From Chroococcidiopsidaceae cyanobacterium CP_BM_RX_35 (GTDB taxonomy: Bacteria > Cyanobacteriota > Cyanobacteriia > Cyanobacteriales > Chroococcidiopsidaceae), in contig JAFAVL010000734.1 in NCBI GenBank assembly GCA_019242465.1, forward strand, positions 1 to 6,727: DNA of 6,727 bases. Reading direction: 5' to 3'. A program made the position numbers and the translations under genes. Positions 6,274 to 6,727 of the stretch are shown one piece after another. The stretch's first letter is position 1; each line of letters begins with the position of its first letter. The notes under the pieces were generated by a model. It had not been told where the DNA came from. It worked only from the letters and a program-made list of their open reading frames with translations, and searched no databases.

Positions 6274-6320
6274 CTGTAATAACGTTGTCGAGAAGGTTTG
6301 CTGGACCAGGGCTATGGTCG

Positions 6321-6348
6321 TAGACCCACAGCTAAATAGTCTTAAAAT
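6321..6348 (+). promoter_or_regulatory. Possible promoter of the small-protein gene
   Basis: TAGACC (6321-6326, 4/6 match to -35) and TAAAAT (6343-6348, 5/6 match to -10) are 16 bases apart. This would start transcription near 6355, about 28 bases before the ATG at 6383, and would let the gene be expressed independently of the terminator upstream. Confidence 0.35.
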
Positions 6349-6369
6349 AGAAATGAACGCTGTCTTTCT

Positions 6370-6374
6370 AGGGA
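6370..6374 (+). promoter_or_regulatory. Shine-Dalgarno AGGGA for the small-protein gene
   Basis: AGGGA lies 8 bases before the ATG at 6383 and decides the start. Earlier in-frame ATGs are less likely: the one at 6254 is inside the loop of the terminator hairpin, and the one at 6353 has no such site before it. Confidence 0.6.
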
Positions 6375-6382
6375 CGTCAGCC

Positions 6383-6622
6383 ATGGATGAAAAGCAGTTT
6401 CATACAGTAACTCCTGAATCTCTGAACGAGATTACGGTTAATGATATTCTTACGGGTCAGAATATTGCACCTGATAAGATTAACTATTCTGTACCGATAC
6501 CGGACTTAGATCCAGCGGCTGTAGAAGCTCGGTCCAAAGACCTACTTAGTAATCCGAGTCAAAGAAGTGATGGATGCAATGGTTGGGGATATCCTCTGAA
6601 CCCCCGTGCAACTAAAGCTTGA
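6383..6622 (+). CDS. Small protein of unknown function (79 residues)
   Basis: I do not recognise this protein. It is soluble-looking, with no membrane helix or signal peptide. The N-terminal part is acidic and polar (MDEKQFHTVTPESLNEITVN), the middle is rich in Asp/Pro (PIPDLDPAAVEARSKDLL) and the C-terminus is SDGCNGWGYPLNPRATKA, holding the single Cys, the only Trp and several Gly and Pro. A leader-like acidic first half with a short Gly/Cys/aromatic tail recalls the precursor of a modified peptide (RiPP), but no modifying enzyme or exporter dedicated to it is visible here, so this is only a suggestion. The gene has its own Shine-Dalgarno sequence and a possible promoter, and sits behind the tetR terminator. 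Codon use looks ordinary for the window. It could also be a conserved small cyanobacterial protein. Confidence 0.6.
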   Translation: MDEKQFHTVTPESLNEITVNDILTGQNIAPDKINYSVPIPDLDPAAVEARSKDLLSNPSQRSDGCNGWGYPLNPRATKA

Positions 6623-6675
6623 AAAACCTAGTTTTTGAATTTTAATGCTGTCTTCCCTAGCAGACCTCCCTAGGG
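6622..6675. repeat. Small inverted repeats after the small-protein gene
   Basis: AAAAAC (6622-6627) pairs with GTTTTT (6631-6636) around a 3-base loop, starting at the last base of the stop codon. A second pair is CCCTAG (6655-6660) with CTAGGG (6670-6675). Neither is a strong terminator: the first is AT-rich and the second has no T-run after it. They may help end the short mRNA. Bases 6676-6727 show nothing that I can identify. Confidence 0.3.
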
Positions 6676-6727
6676 TCAAAGTGTTCGTGCTTAATATTGC
6701 TTGATCGCATGATAACATTCCTCAACA

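Noticed and set aside
6254..6382. Longer form of the small protein starting at ATG 6254
   Set aside because: This ATG lies in the loop of the terminator hairpin, and the T-run that follows would sit inside the coding sequence. The ATG at 6383 has AGGGA at good spacing.
6655..6675. Intrinsic terminator of the small-protein gene
   Set aside because: The CCCTAG/CTAGGG stem is only 6 bp and no T-run follows it.

Overview
The window looks like chromosomal DNA of a cyanobacterium, probably a filamentous or Chroococcidiopsis-like one. The reasons are one perfect HIP1 octamer (GCGATCGC, 1691-1698), a short CCCTG-type tandem repeat (172-203), a compact double palindrome (5420-5479) and the style of the proteins. 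The genus cannot be fixed from the sequence alone.

Layout, left to right. Positions 1-209 hold no gene but contain several nested inverted repeats and a C-rich tandem repeat that ends 6 bases from a stop codon. Two genes on the minus strand follow: a DHA2-family MFS drug exporter (210-1733) and, upstream of it in transcription and only 21 bases away, a large HAE1/AcrB-type RND efflux transporter (1755-5096, GTG start with a perfect AGGAGG). The 5097-5540 intergenic region carries the RND promoter with two operator-like sites, a REP-like pair of hairpins and the tetR promoter area. On the plus strand come a TetR-family regulator (best start 5541, stop 6176), an operator-like promoter, an intrinsic terminator (6243-6273) and an unrecognised 79-residue small protein (6383-6622). 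The last 100 bases hold only small inverted repeats.

How it fits together. The window reads as an efflux locus: a TetR repressor transcribed divergently from an RND-MFS pump operon. Four sites sharing GTACTT(G/A)CA lie only in the non-coding regions flanking the regulator: two at the RND promoter, a partial one just before the tetR start, and one inside a promoter-like sequence after tetR. This suggests one regulon covering the pump operon, tetR itself and possibly a short RNA or the small protein downstream. No membrane fusion protein and no TolC-type channel is encoded here, so the RND pump would need partners from elsewhere.

The best candidates for something undescribed are the operator-controlled promoter that runs almost at once into a terminator (6192-6273) and the small protein behind it. 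The efflux genes themselves belong to well-known families.
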